Below, one piece after another: positions 1-8,167 of a stretch of 64,000 nucleotides of DNA. Both the position numbers and the translations under genes were made by a program. The notes beneath the pieces were generated by a model. It saw only the letters and a list, made by a program, of their open reading frames with translations, was not told the DNA's origin and made no database searches. The stretch is from Brachyspira hyodysenteriae ATCC 27164. Its GTDB lineage: Bacteria > Spirochaetota > Brachyspiria > Brachyspirales > Brachyspiraceae. Where the stretch lies: the NCBI RefSeq assembly GCF_001676785.2, contig NZ_CP015910.2:1240001-1304000 (forward strand). Direction: 5' to 3'. Position 1 is the first letter of the stretch. Every line of letters begins with the position of its first letter.

Positions 1-572
1 AAAGGGTCATAGAAAGGGTAGGTTCTAATACTCCTATTGATGTTGATATAAGAGTAATTGCTGCCACAAACAAGAAATTATCAGAGGAAATAAAAGAAGG
101 TAAATTCAGAGAAGATTTATATTATAGACTTAATGTAATAAAAATAGAAATGCCTCCTCTTAGAGAGAGAAGAGAAGATATACCTCTTTTGATAGATAAT
201 TTTATAAAAGAGTTTTCTAAAGTTCATTCTATAGAAATAAAATCAGTTGATAAGAAAGTGTATAAAATATTATCTTCATTGCAATGGGAAGGAAATGTAA
301 GAGAACTTAGAAACACTATAGAAACTATGGTGGTTATGTGTAAAGACGGTAAAATTGATGAGAGCAATATACCTGATTGGGCTTTGAAAAATAGCGAAAG
401 TAATTTTGTAGTTGAAAATGATGTTACATTAGAAGAACTTGAAAGAATGTATATTAATCATTTGCTTAGCAATAATAATTTCAATAAGGCTCAGGTTGCT
501 AAAATACTTGGAATTGAAAGAGCTACTCTTTATAGAAAATTGAAAGAGGATAATAAAGATATTAAAGAATAA
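1..572 (+). CDS. Sigma-54-dependent transcriptional activator, C-terminal part (5' end outside window)
   Basis: The reading frame is open from base 3 of the window to the TAA at 570-572, so the gene begins upstream. The first residues read as the second half of an NtrC-type AAA+ domain: a stretch with the sensor motif IAATN, then FREDLYYRLNV and PPLRERREDI, which are hallmarks of this family, followed by the WxGNVRELRN segment. The last 45 residues form a Fis-type helix-turn-helix (AQVAKILGIERATLYRKL). The protein would drive sigma-54 RNA polymerase at a distant promoter. Its input domain (receiver, PAS or other) cannot be seen, so the signal is unknown. Assignment to the family is firm; the target genes are not. 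Confidence 0.93.
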   Translation, partial: RVIERVGSNTPIDVDIRVIAATNKKLSEEIKEGKFREDLYYRLNVIKIEMPPLRERREDIPLLIDNFIKEFSKVHSIEIKSVDKKVYKILSSLQWEGNVRELRNTIETMVVMCKDGKIDESNIPDWALKNSESNFVVENDVTLEELERMYINHLLSNNNFNKAQVAKILGIERATLYRKLKEDNKDIKE

Positions 573-605
573 AAAAGAGGAGCTTTTTATTTCTCCTCTA
601 ATATT
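573..605. terminator. Hairpin terminator between convergent genes
   Basis: A 7-bp perfect stem (576-582 with 593-599, AGAGGAG/CTCCTCT) has an A-rich left flank and a T-rich right flank. It lies between the convergent sigma-54 activator and PTS IIA genes and could serve both strands. The U tract is weak. Confidence 0.55.
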
Positions 606-638
606 TATTATATATTCAAAATAAATATATTTTATTCG

Positions 639-1103
639 TTATTTTACAACAGTCATTATAGTATCTTCTAAAGAAACTTCCCTAGGAGCTGTTTTAGTTA
701 ACGATTTTAATTCAGAAAAATTAGGTATTATAACAGGAGAAGTAATATCATATTCTTTTTCTACCTCTTCTTTATCAAATTCTATAAGCAATGTACCTAC
801 TTTAACTTTATCACCTTCTTTAACATGTGCTTTGAAATGTTTACCTTTTAATTTTACAGTATCCATTCCAATGTGTATAAGTATTTCTATACCTTTAGAA
901 GACAAGCCTATAGCATGATTGCTATCAACCATTGTTATAACTTCTCCGTCAATAGGAGAGTACACTTTTCCTTCATCTGGTATAATAGCCATTCCGTCAC
1001 CAAGTGCTTTTGTAGAGAAAGCTTCATCTTTTACTTCTGTAACATCCACTAATTTACCTTTTATAGGGCTTTTTACTTCAATTTTCTTAGAGAATAATCC
1101 CAT
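639..1103 (-). CDS. crr: PTS glucose-family IIA component (single-domain)
   Basis: This 154-residue stand-alone IIA(Glc)-type domain takes phosphate from HPr and passes it to a IIB domain in the cytoplasm. The family pattern is clear: SPIKGKLVDVTEV near the start, GDGMAIIP, SPIDGEV, then the two active-site histidines H63 (SNHAIGL) and H77 (ILIHIGMDTV). Length matches free-standing Crr proteins. A strong GGAGGT ribosome-binding site lies 7 bases ahead of the ATG. It is divergent from the NagE-like IICB gene at 1380, which lacks its own IIA domain, so the two probably work together. It could also serve other IIA-less permeases in the genome. Confidence 0.93.
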   Translation of the reverse strand: MGLFSKKIEVKSPIKGKLVDVTEVKDEAFSTKALGDGMAIIPDEGKVYSPIDGEVITMVDSNHAIGLSSKGIEILIHIGMDTVKLKGKHFKAHVKEGDKVKVGTLLIEFDKEEVEKEYDITSPVIIPNFSELKSLTKTAPREVSLEDTIMTVVK

Positions 1104-1284
1104 ATAAATACCTCCGCTAAATAACTTTGTTTTTATTTTATCACAAATGTTTATAAAGTAAATAACTTTATTCTAAAAAATATTATAATAGTTTTTATGT
1201 GTGATTATTGTAATATTATACGTATAAATTTTAGTTTTTATTTCCATAAACTGTAAAAAGCAGTAAAAAAAGAATGAATAAATT

Positions 1285-1322
1285 GTATAATACTTGATAA
1301 TATAATAAATAAGTATTATACT
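1285..1322 (+). promoter_or_regulatory. Promoter with embedded inverted repeat upstream of PTS IICB
   Basis: TTGATA (1294-1299) and TATACT (1317-1322) are separated by 17 bases, a good sigma-70 match. They are overlaid by a perfect 11-bp inverted repeat, GTATAATACTT (1285-1295) and AAGTATTATAC (1311-1321). A repressor bound there would cover the promoter. The regulator is unknown, and the repeat could be coincidental in such AT-rich DNA. Confidence 0.5.
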
Positions 1323-1379
1323 ATGTAATATAAGTAAAAAATATAATTTTTTTATTTTTTTAATTTTTATGGAGGATAT

Positions 1380-2840
1380 ATGTTTAATTATCTACAAAGA
1401 ATAGGTAAGTCCCTAATGGTTCCGGTTGCTGTATTACCTGCAGCAGCTATTCTATTGGGTATCGGTTATTGGATTGACCCAAATGGATGGGGCGGCGGAA
1501 GTCCTGTTGCAGCTTTCTTCATTAAAGCTGGAGGATCTATTATAGACAATATGCCTATACTTTTCGCTATTGGTGTTGCTTTCGGTATGTCCAAAGATAG
1601 AAATGGTTCTGCTGCTTTAGCTGGTCTTGTTGCTTTTCTTGTTGTAACAACTCTTTTAGCTCCTGCTACAGTTGGTATGATTCAAAGCAAAGCTGTTGAA
1701 GATGTTCCTGCTGGTTTTGCTAAAATCAATAACCAATTTATAGGTATATTATGAGGAGTTATTGCAGGAGGTTTATATAATAAATTTTCTGAAATAAAAT
1801 TGCCTGAATTTTTGGCATTCTTCAGCGGAAGAAGATTCGTACCAATAATTACATCTGTAGTTATGATGGTGGTATCTTTTATTTTAATGGTTATTTGGCC
1901 TGCAATTTATGGCGGTTTAGTAGCATTTGGTGAAGCTATAATAGGTCTTGGTCCTATAGGAGCAGGTATTTATGGTTTCTTCAATAGATTATTAATCCCT
2001 GTTGGTTTACACCATGCACTTAACTCAGTATTCTGGTTCGACGTTGCTGGTATTAATGATATACCTAATTTCTTAGGCGGTCAGGCTTCTATAGATGCCG
2101 GCACAGCTACAATAGGTGTTACTGGTATGTATCAGGCTGGTTTCTTCCCTATTATGATGTTCGGACTTTTAGGTGCTTGTTTAGCATTCATTAAAAATGC
2201 TAAGCCTCAAAATAGAAACAAAATTAAATCTATAATGTTAGCTGCTGGTTTTGCTAGCTTCTTTACTGGCGTTACTGAACCTATAGAATTCTCATTTATG
2301 TTCGTAGCTCCTGTATTATATGTAATACATGCATTATTAACTTGTATTTCTTTAATCATTTCTGCTAGCTTTAAATGGATGGCTGGATTCGGATTCTCTG
2401 CTGGTTTAATAGACTTACTTCTTTCTACTAAAAACCCATTAGCTTGTAATTGGTATATGCTTATTATACAAGGTTTAGTATTCTTTGTATTATATTTTGT
2501 TATATTCAATTTTGCTATACAGAAATTCAATCTTAAAACTCCTGGTAGAGAAGATGATGATGAGGCAGAAGTAGAAATTACTGTTTCAGGCGATGCTTCT
2601 TATGCAGAAAAAGCATTAATGCTTCTTCCTTTGCTTGGCGGTATAGAAAATATAGTTGATATTGATAACTGCGCAACTAGATTAAGATTAGAAGTAAAAG
2701 ATAATACAATAATACAGGCTGCTGAAATTAAAAAAATATTCCCTGGTGTATTAACTCCTGGAAAAACTTCTGTACAAGTAATTGTAGGACCTAAAGTACA
2801 ATTCTTAGCAGATGAATTTAAGAAAGTAGCTAAAAAATAA
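1380..2840 (+). pseudogene. nagE: NagE-like PTS IICB permease interrupted by an in-frame TGA
   Basis: Two open segments (1380-1754 and about 1755-2840) share one frame and join into a 486-codon IICB protein broken only by the TGA at 1752-1754. The IIC domain resembles NagE (N-acetylglucosamine family): LPAAAILLGIGYW, KLPEFLAFFSGRRFVPI, LLIPVGLHHALNSVFWF, GMYQAGFFPIMMFG, FTGVTEPIEF and NLKTPGRED. The IIB domain ends the protein with the phosphorylation cysteine in DNCATRLRL. There is no IIA domain; the divergent IIA gene may supply it. The start has a GGAGGA site. A downstream restart at TTG 1800 lacks a well-placed ribosome site. The stop may be a true nonsense mutation, a sequencing error, or readthrough. 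TGG encodes tryptophan nearby, so a reassigned code is unlikely. Confidence 0.85.
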
Positions 2841-2864
2841 TTATTTATATAATTTATGATATGA

Positions 2865-2901
2865 TAGCCTGCAATACTATTAAATATTGCAGGCTATTTT
2901 T
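2865..2901 (+). terminator. Rho-independent terminator after PTS IICB
   Basis: A perfect 12-bp stem, TAGCCTGCAATA (2865-2876) with TATTGCAGGCTA (2885-2896), is followed by TTTTT. It separates the IICB gene from the tetra-IIB gene, which therefore probably has its own promoter or depends on readthrough. Confidence 0.88.
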
Positions 2902-2963
2902 GTAGAAATAAAATAAATATTATGTTAGTATTTATGTATATACTAGCATAATGAGGTTTAATA

Positions 2964-3950
2964 ATGGAATCAAATAAAAAAGATGTTAAATTTATACTTC
3001 CTTTAAGTTTATTAGGAGGAAGGGAAAATATAGTAAAAGTAAATAATTGTGCAACTAGATTAAGATTGGAAGTAAAAGATACTAGTAAAGTGAATATTGA
3101 TGAAATAAAAAAGTATTATCCTGCTGTGCAAAAAATAAGTGATACAGAGATTCATATAGTAGTAGGTACAGATGCAAGCGAACTTGCTGAATCTTTAAAA
3201 AGAATAATAGCTTTTGATTATGATCCTTCTAGTATGGCTATGACTCTTATTCCTTTGCTTGGAGGCAGAGAAAATATAGTAAAAGTAAATAATTGTGCTA
3301 CTAGAGTTAGACTTGAAGTTGTGAATGCTGATAAAGTTAATGAAGAGAAATATTATCCTGTAATACAGAAAATAAGTGTTACAGAGGTTCATGTATTAGT
3401 AGGCACTAAGGCTTCTGAGGTTGCTAATGAATTATCAAAGATTTTAAATATCTCTGATAATAATACAAATACAAACTATTCTTATAGAGCTTGGCTTCTT
3501 TTTCCTATGCTTGGAGGAATAGAAAATGTTGTAAAAATAAATAATTGTGCTACTAGATTAAGACTTGAATTAAAAGATGTTAATAAAGTAAATATTGAAG
3601 AAATAAAGAAATATTATCCTGCTGTACAGAAAATAAGTGATACAGAGCTTCATATAGTAATTGGTACGGATGCAAGTTTATTTGCTGATGCTTTTAGAAA
3701 TATATTTGAAAGTCATAAATTGAAAACTGCTTTAATTCTTCCATTGGTTGGGGGTATAGATAATATAACTAAAGTAAATAATTGTGCTACTAGATTAAGA
3801 TTAGAAATAAAAGATATTAATAAAGTTGATGTTGAAAGTATAAAGAAATATTATCCTGCTGTTGAAAAAATAGATGATAAGGAGCTGCATATAGTTGTTG
3901 GTATTGATGCTAATGAACTTGCTAATGAATTCAAAAAATTTGTAATTTAA
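2964..3950 (+). CDS. Protein of four tandem PTS IIB domains, no IIC or IIA
   Basis: The 328 residues consist of four repeats of about 75-80 residues: roughly 8-82, 91-161, 174-248 and 254-328. Each opens with (L/F)P(L/M)xGGxxN, carries NNCATR(L/V)RLE, and ends with (K)YYPxxxKI and a VG/IG-TDAS-like helix start. This is the fold signature of glucose-family PTS IIB. The phosphorylatable cysteine is present in all four copies (C29, C111, C195, C274). There is no signal peptide or membrane segment, so it should be cytoplasmic. The repeats resemble the IIB domain of the preceding IICB gene, which suggests amplification from it. It could be a phosphate reservoir, a supplier of IIB to IIC proteins, or a sensor; none is shown by the sequence. 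Confidence 0.88.
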   Translation: MESNKKDVKFILPLSLLGGRENIVKVNNCATRLRLEVKDTSKVNIDEIKKYYPAVQKISDTEIHIVVGTDASELAESLKRIIAFDYDPSSMAMTLIPLLGGRENIVKVNNCATRVRLEVVNADKVNEEKYYPVIQKISVTEVHVLVGTKASEVANELSKILNISDNNTNTNYSYRAWLLFPMLGGIENVVKINNCATRLRLELKDVNKVNIEEIKKYYPAVQKISDTELHIVIGTDASLFADAFRNIFESHKLKTALILPLVGGIDNITKVNNCATRLRLEIKDINKVDVESIKKYYPAVEKIDDKELHIVVGIDANELANEFKKFVI

Positions 3951-3958
3951 AATAAAAT

Positions 3959-3996
3959 AATAATAAGAGGGTATTAATAAATACTCTCTTATTATT
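3959..3996. terminator. Bidirectional hairpin terminator
   Basis: A 17-bp perfect stem, 3959-3975 with 3980-3996 (core AAGAGGGTATT/AATACTCTCTT), lies between the convergent tetra-IIB and dihydrouridine synthase genes. A-rich and T-rich flanks allow use on both strands. Confidence 0.85.
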
Positions 3997-4021
3997 TATT
4001 AATATAAAAAATCATTTTTTA

Positions 4022-4999
4022 TTATTCTGTTATAATATTATCCAATATTTTAAATAGTTCTTCTTTATTTTCGCATTTCATAAGTTCTATTTTATTTTCC
4101 ATTCTATAGCCTGTTAAATATTTCATAATAAATTTACGCATAAAATGAATTCCGCTTACTTCTCCGTAAAGTTCGCAGCATCCGTTAATATGTTCTTTTA
4201 TTATGTTTTTTAAATTGTCTTTTTCATCTATTTTATTATTATATTCATCATTATCTTCAAATATAGTATTAAGTTCTGTAAATATCCAAGGATTTCCAAT
4301 AGCACCTCTTCCTACCATTATTCCATCTACTTTAGATATATCAAATGCCTTTACAGCATCTTCTTTACTTTTTATATCACCATTTCCTATTAAAATATAA
4401 TCTTCACCTAATGCTTCTTTTATTTTTGCTATTGCTTCCCAATCTGCAGTTCCTCTATACATATCGCTTGCATATCTGCCATGCAAAGTTAAAAAGCATG
4501 CTCCGTTTTCTTTCATAGCCAAAGCTCTTTCTATTTCACTGCCTTCGCCTCTTTTTAGTCCCAATCTTATTTTTACACTTACAGGTAAAGGAGACACGCT
4601 TTTTACAGCATTTAATACGGAAATCATTTTATCAGTATCTTCTAAAAGTCCGGCACCCCCATTATTTTTTACTACTTTTTTAGTAGGGCATCCCATATTA
4701 ATATCTATAAAAGAAAAACCGCTTAAATCTGTTATTTCTATAGCCCTTTTATAATCATCTTCATTTGCTCCGAATAACTGAAGTGATATAGGATATTCAT
4801 CTTCTTTATGTTCCATATATCTATAAGTTTTTTTTACTTGTCTTGCCAAAGCAGCGGCACTTACTAATTCTGTTACTAAGAGTCCGGCTCCAAATTTTCT
4901 TGATAATCTTCTAAATACATAATCAGTATATCCTGCCATAGGGGCTAAGAAGAACCTTGAGGGTATATTTACGCCTTCTATTAATATATTTCTTTTCAT
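4022..4999 (-). CDS. dusB: tRNA-dihydrouridine synthase (DusB-like)
   Basis: A 325-residue FMN-dependent TIM-barrel enzyme that reduces uridines in the tRNA D-loop. The N-terminus shows FFLAPMAGYTDYVFRRL, followed by the TELVSA and LQLFGA strands. The catalytic cysteine is C104 in NMGCPTKKVV, next to NNGGAGLL. Later come SVKIRLG, TLHGR, GNGDIKS and the phosphate-binding VGRGAIGNPW. Length and order are normal for the Dus family; the DusB subgroup is a judgement from overall sequence style. It appears to be monocistronic, convergent with the tetra-IIB gene and divergent from the PP2C phosphatase gene. Confidence 0.93.
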   Translation of the reverse strand: MKRNILIEGVNIPSRFFLAPMAGYTDYVFRRLSRKFGAGLLVTELVSAAALARQVKKTYRYMEHKEDEYPISLQLFGANEDDYKRAIEITDLSGFSFIDINMGCPTKKVVKNNGGAGLLEDTDKMISVLNAVKSVSPLPVSVKIRLGLKRGEGSEIERALAMKENGACFLTLHGRYASDMYRGTADWEAIAKIKEALGEDYILIGNGDIKSKEDAVKAFDISKVDGIMVGRGAIGNPWIFTELNTIFEDNDEYNNKIDEKDNLKNIIKEHINGCCELYGEVSGIHFMRKFIMKYLTGYRMENKIELMKCENKEELFKILDNIITE

Positions 5000-5088
5000 A
5001 TTTTCCTTAAATTATATGCATTAAAATTTTGATATAATATAAACAATTAATTAAAAAACTTCAAGGGTATAAAAAGATTAAATATATG

Positions 5089-5116
5089 TTGACTATAAAA
5101 TACTCTATGATATAAT
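5089..5116 (+). promoter_or_regulatory. Sigma-70-type promoter of the PP2C phosphatase gene
   Basis: TTGACT (5089-5094) and TATAAT (5111-5116) are 16 bases apart, about 40 bases ahead of the GTG start at 5155. Confidence 0.65.
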
Positions 5117-5154
5117 AAAATAGTGTATACTAACTAATATATTAGAGGTACTTT

Positions 5155-6930
5155 GTGGATATATATGATATAGTCGATGATCCGGAAAAACAATTAGAAG
5201 TATTTTCTGGAATTATTAAAAGAATGAATGCTAGTAATGATCATGATGAAACTTTAATTACTATTATATCTGAAATAAAAACTATAATGTATACAGATTC
5301 TATACTATTATATTTAGTAGATCAAGAATTATATAATTTGCATTATGAAATGTCCATAGGACCTCTAGGAAGCAAATTTTTTGGAAATATTATAGACTGT
5401 GAAAAACCTTTGGCTGTAAGAGCATATACTACATCATGCTCTTTATATTCTAATGATCCTCAGGAAGATTCTGCTTTCATACCTATGAAAGAGGTTTTGG
5501 GAGAGGATTTAAAAAATATATTATTTGTGCCTTTAAAAGTAAGAAAGAAAAATATAGGTTCTTTATTCTTAATTAATAAGAAGAATGGTAAATTTATAGA
5601 AAAAGATACTGTTGTAATGTCATTATTTGCTAATATTGTTTCTTTAGCTTTAGTTAATAAAATGGTATATGACAGAGCTCAATCTAGAGCTTATGAGGTT
5701 GGAGCCTTATATCAGATGTCAATATCTATTAATAAATGCGAAACTATTGAAGAAATACTTAATGATAATATTAGTATAGTCTGCGAGGCATTTGAAGTAC
5801 ATAGAGTTTCTGTAATATTGAAAGAGAATGGAGTTTTCAAATTTAAAGCAGGAATTGGTATTGATGAAAATGTACTTAAATATGGTGTTGTAACAGTTGA
5901 TGATAATGTTCTTGCTGAAGTTCTTCGTACTGGTAAGCCTGTTTATTCTATTGATGTAGACAGAGATATTAGATTCAGACCTAATAAAAATCTTAGATAT
6001 ACTAGAAATAGTTTTATGGTTGCTCCTATAGTTGGAAAAGATGAGATTATAGGATTCCTTTCTGCAACTGAGAGAAATATAAATAAAGCATTTAATTTAA
6101 GCAATTTATCTCTTTTAGAAATGCTTGCTCAGCAGATAGGTGAAAACTATATGCATGTACTTTTATCTGAGGAGTCAAAAATAAAAGAATCTTTAACAGA
6201 GGAAATTAACTTTACAGAACAGCTTCAAAAAAGCGTACTTCCTAAAGAATTCCCTAGTAATGGATTATTTGATATTGCTGCTGTAAGTATACCTAGTAAG
6301 AATGTAGGCGGTGATTTTTACGATTACATAAAAATAAGTGATACTAAATACGGACTTGTTATTGCTGATGTATCAGGTAAAGGATTAGGGGCAGGATTCT
6401 TTATGACTATGACTCGTTCTATACTTAGAGTATATTTCTCTGAGATGGACGATCCTTCTAAAATATTAGAATCTACTAATAAGCATATATATAAAGATTC
6501 TAATAATGGTATGTTTGTTACTTGTTTCTTGCTTGTTATTGACACAGAAAATAAAACTATTACATATTCTAATGCAGGTCATTTGCCTCAGTTCTTAATA
6601 AAGAAATATTCAATTAGCACTTTAGATTCTATACATGAAATGCATACTCATGGAAAGCCTTTAGGATTTATTGAAAATGCTACTTATCAAAATAAACAAA
6701 TTTCTTATTCTAGTTCTGATACTATTATATTATTTACAGACGGAATAACAGAAACATTCAATAAATCTGAAGAAGAATACGGAGAGGAAAGATTAAAATC
6801 TCTTCTTAAGAATGATTATGACAACGCTAAAGAATTAGTTGATGATATAGTAAATGAAACAGTTTCATTTAGAGGAAAAACTCCTCAATTTGATGATATT
6901 ACTCTTTTAGTTGCAAGATTATTAAATTGA
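5155..6930 (+). CDS. GAF-GAF-SpoIIE-type PP2C serine phosphatase
   Basis: This 591-residue soluble protein has two GAF-like sensory domains (about 20-170 and 190-335), a short coiled linker (about 340-370), and a SpoIIE/RsbU-type PP2C domain (about 375-591). The metal-binding aspartates are visible in VGGDFYDY, ADVSGKG (about 404) and the late LFTDGITET (about 529) and FDDITLL. Such enzymes dephosphorylate anti-anti-sigma factors in partner-switching pathways. The start is GTG at 5155 with AGAGGT 6 bases upstream. No kinase, anti-sigma or STAS gene lies next to it, so its substrate is elsewhere. The GAF ligand is unknown. Confidence 0.9.
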   Translation: MDIYDIVDDPEKQLEVFSGIIKRMNASNDHDETLITIISEIKTIMYTDSILLYLVDQELYNLHYEMSIGPLGSKFFGNIIDCEKPLAVRAYTTSCSLYSNDPQEDSAFIPMKEVLGEDLKNILFVPLKVRKKNIGSLFLINKKNGKFIEKDTVVMSLFANIVSLALVNKMVYDRAQSRAYEVGALYQMSISINKCETIEEILNDNISIVCEAFEVHRVSVILKENGVFKFKAGIGIDENVLKYGVVTVDDNVLAEVLRTGKPVYSIDVDRDIRFRPNKNLRYTRNSFMVAPIVGKDEIIGFLSATERNINKAFNLSNLSLLEMLAQQIGENYMHVLLSEESKIKESLTEEINFTEQLQKSVLPKEFPSNGLFDIAAVSIPSKNVGGDFYDYIKISDTKYGLVIADVSGKGLGAGFFMTMTRSILRVYFSEMDDPSKILESTNKHIYKDSNNGMFVTCFLLVIDTENKTITYSNAGHLPQFLIKKYSISTLDSIHEMHTHGKPLGFIENATYQNKQISYSSSDTIILFTDGITETFNKSEEEYGEERLKSLLKNDYDNAKELVDDIVNETVSFRGKTPQFDDITLLVARLLN

Positions 6931-6966
6931 TTGTTATTACATTTTTATAAATTTAATATGTTTTTC

Positions 6967-6995
6967 TTGAAATAAATACGGCTTTATGGTATATT
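6967..6995 (+). promoter_or_regulatory. Promoter of first tandem lipoprotein gene
   Basis: TTGAAA (6967-6972), 17 bases, TATATT (6990-6995). The stretch TTGAAATAAATAC is shared with the promoter of the second copy at 8112, so the promoter was duplicated along with the gene. Confidence 0.65.
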
Positions 6996-7023
6996 GGATT
7001 AATATTCTATAAAGGATTTTCTT

Positions 7024-8022
7024 ATGAAAAAAATATTTTTATTAATCACGATTATGTCTTTAATTATAATTCAATGCGGTAATAAAACAGATACTCAAAC
7101 TACTTCTGCTAATACAAATGAAGCAGTACAGTCAAATAATACTATACCAGCAACAAAAATATTATCTCAAGCAGATACAGCATTTTTAGAGAAAGTAAAA
7201 AATAAAATAGTAATAGACAGAAATTCTCAATATACTTTCAAAGAGAATGGAGATATAGAATATGTATTTGAGAGCGGAGATTATAGAGAAGATAAAAATT
7301 ATATATTTGAATCTTCAAAAGACGGAACTAATGCTTATTATTATGAAACTTATAATATACAGGATAAATACAAAGAAGGACCAAGCAATATAGCTACAAA
7401 TTATGAAGGCTTTTCTGTAATAAATGGAATTCTTTATGAGGATAATTATGAAGGTTATGAAGGCGATCCTATTGAAACTATAATGGTTAAATGGGAAAAA
7501 GAAAATTATTATTCTAATTACTATTACAGAGAAGTAAAAGAAAATCCTAACTTCGATAATTTCCCTTATGAGAATAAAGCCGATGTAACTTTCGATAACT
7601 ATAATAGAATATCAAGAGGTGTATTAATATCAAAATCAGATTATAAACTTGAAGAAGTAGGGGATATTAGCATGTATAATTTTGATAATGTATATACAAA
7701 TGGTTATAATGCATCTATTGAATTAAAGAAAAATGATGACGGAACATTCTATTTCTATGCTATTAATATAACTACAGATGAAAACGGACAAACAGTAACT
7801 AATATTCAAAGCACAGATGTTAGTAAAATGGTATTATCAGAAAATCAGTATGTTGAGCCTTATTGTGAAATATTTGACGATTCTATTCAGTATGGAGAAG
7901 TTTACGGTGCTGATGGTACATATATAATAGATATAACTCCTATAAGTTCTGATGCTTTAATTTTAGTTGAAAATAATGGAAGCTATGGATTTAGCGGAGT
8001 TTTTAAAAAGCAGTCTAATTAA
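7024..8022 (+). CDS. Lipoprotein, first copy of a tandem pair
   Basis: A 332-residue exported lipoprotein of unknown function. The N-terminus MKKIFLLIT is followed by a hydrophobic stretch and a relaxed spirochaete lipobox ending at C18 (LIIIQC-GNK). A Thr/Asn/Gln-rich linker covers about 20-45. The rest is rich in Tyr, Asn, Asp and Lys with no recognisable enzyme motif. It is strongly similar along its whole length to the first two thirds of the next gene at 8168, including promoter and signal peptide, so the pair arose by tandem duplication. A hairpin terminator follows. I do not recognise a named family. Confidence 0.85.
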   Translation: MKKIFLLITIMSLIIIQCGNKTDTQTTSANTNEAVQSNNTIPATKILSQADTAFLEKVKNKIVIDRNSQYTFKENGDIEYVFESGDYREDKNYIFESSKDGTNAYYYETYNIQDKYKEGPSNIATNYEGFSVINGILYEDNYEGYEGDPIETIMVKWEKENYYSNYYYREVKENPNFDNFPYENKADVTFDNYNRISRGVLISKSDYKLEEVGDISMYNFDNVYTNGYNASIELKKNDDGTFYFYAINITTDENGQTVTNIQSTDVSKMVLSENQYVEPYCEIFDDSIQYGEVYGADGTYIIDITPISSDALILVENNGSYGFSGVFKKQSN

Positions 8023-8044
8023 TTTTTATTTAGTTTTAAATTTT

Positions 8045-8083
8045 AAGGCTTTATCAATGACTATATTGATAGAGCCTTTTTAT
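8045..8083 (+). terminator. Rho-independent terminator after first lipoprotein
   Basis: A 14-bp stem with one mismatch, AAGGCTTTATCAAT (from 8045) and ATTGATAGAGCCTT, is followed by TTTTATTTT. Confidence 0.85.
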
Positions 8084-8111
8084 TTTATATAAAGAATCAA
8101 TAATACTTATA

Positions 8112-8140
8112 TTGAAATAAATACATCTATATAGTATACT
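8112..8140 (+). promoter_or_regulatory. Promoter of second tandem lipoprotein gene
   Basis: TTGAAA (8112-8117), 17 bases, TATACT (8135-8140). It shares TTGAAATAAATAC with the promoter at 6967. Confidence 0.65.
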
Positions 8141-8167
8141 TATTTTAATAATATAAAAGGAAAAACT

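Noticed and set aside
919-1107. 62-codon frame opposite the PTS IIA gene
   Set aside because: Antisense shadow of a conserved enzyme with no start signal.
1752-1754. TGA read as tryptophan or selenocysteine
   Set aside because: Tryptophan is encoded by TGG throughout the window, no recoding hairpin is evident after the TGA, and the other genes end normally with TGA.
1755-2840. Independent IICB gene starting at TTG 1800
   Set aside because: It would lack the N-terminal helices of the IIC domain and has no ribosome site at the right distance; it is the second part of the interrupted gene.
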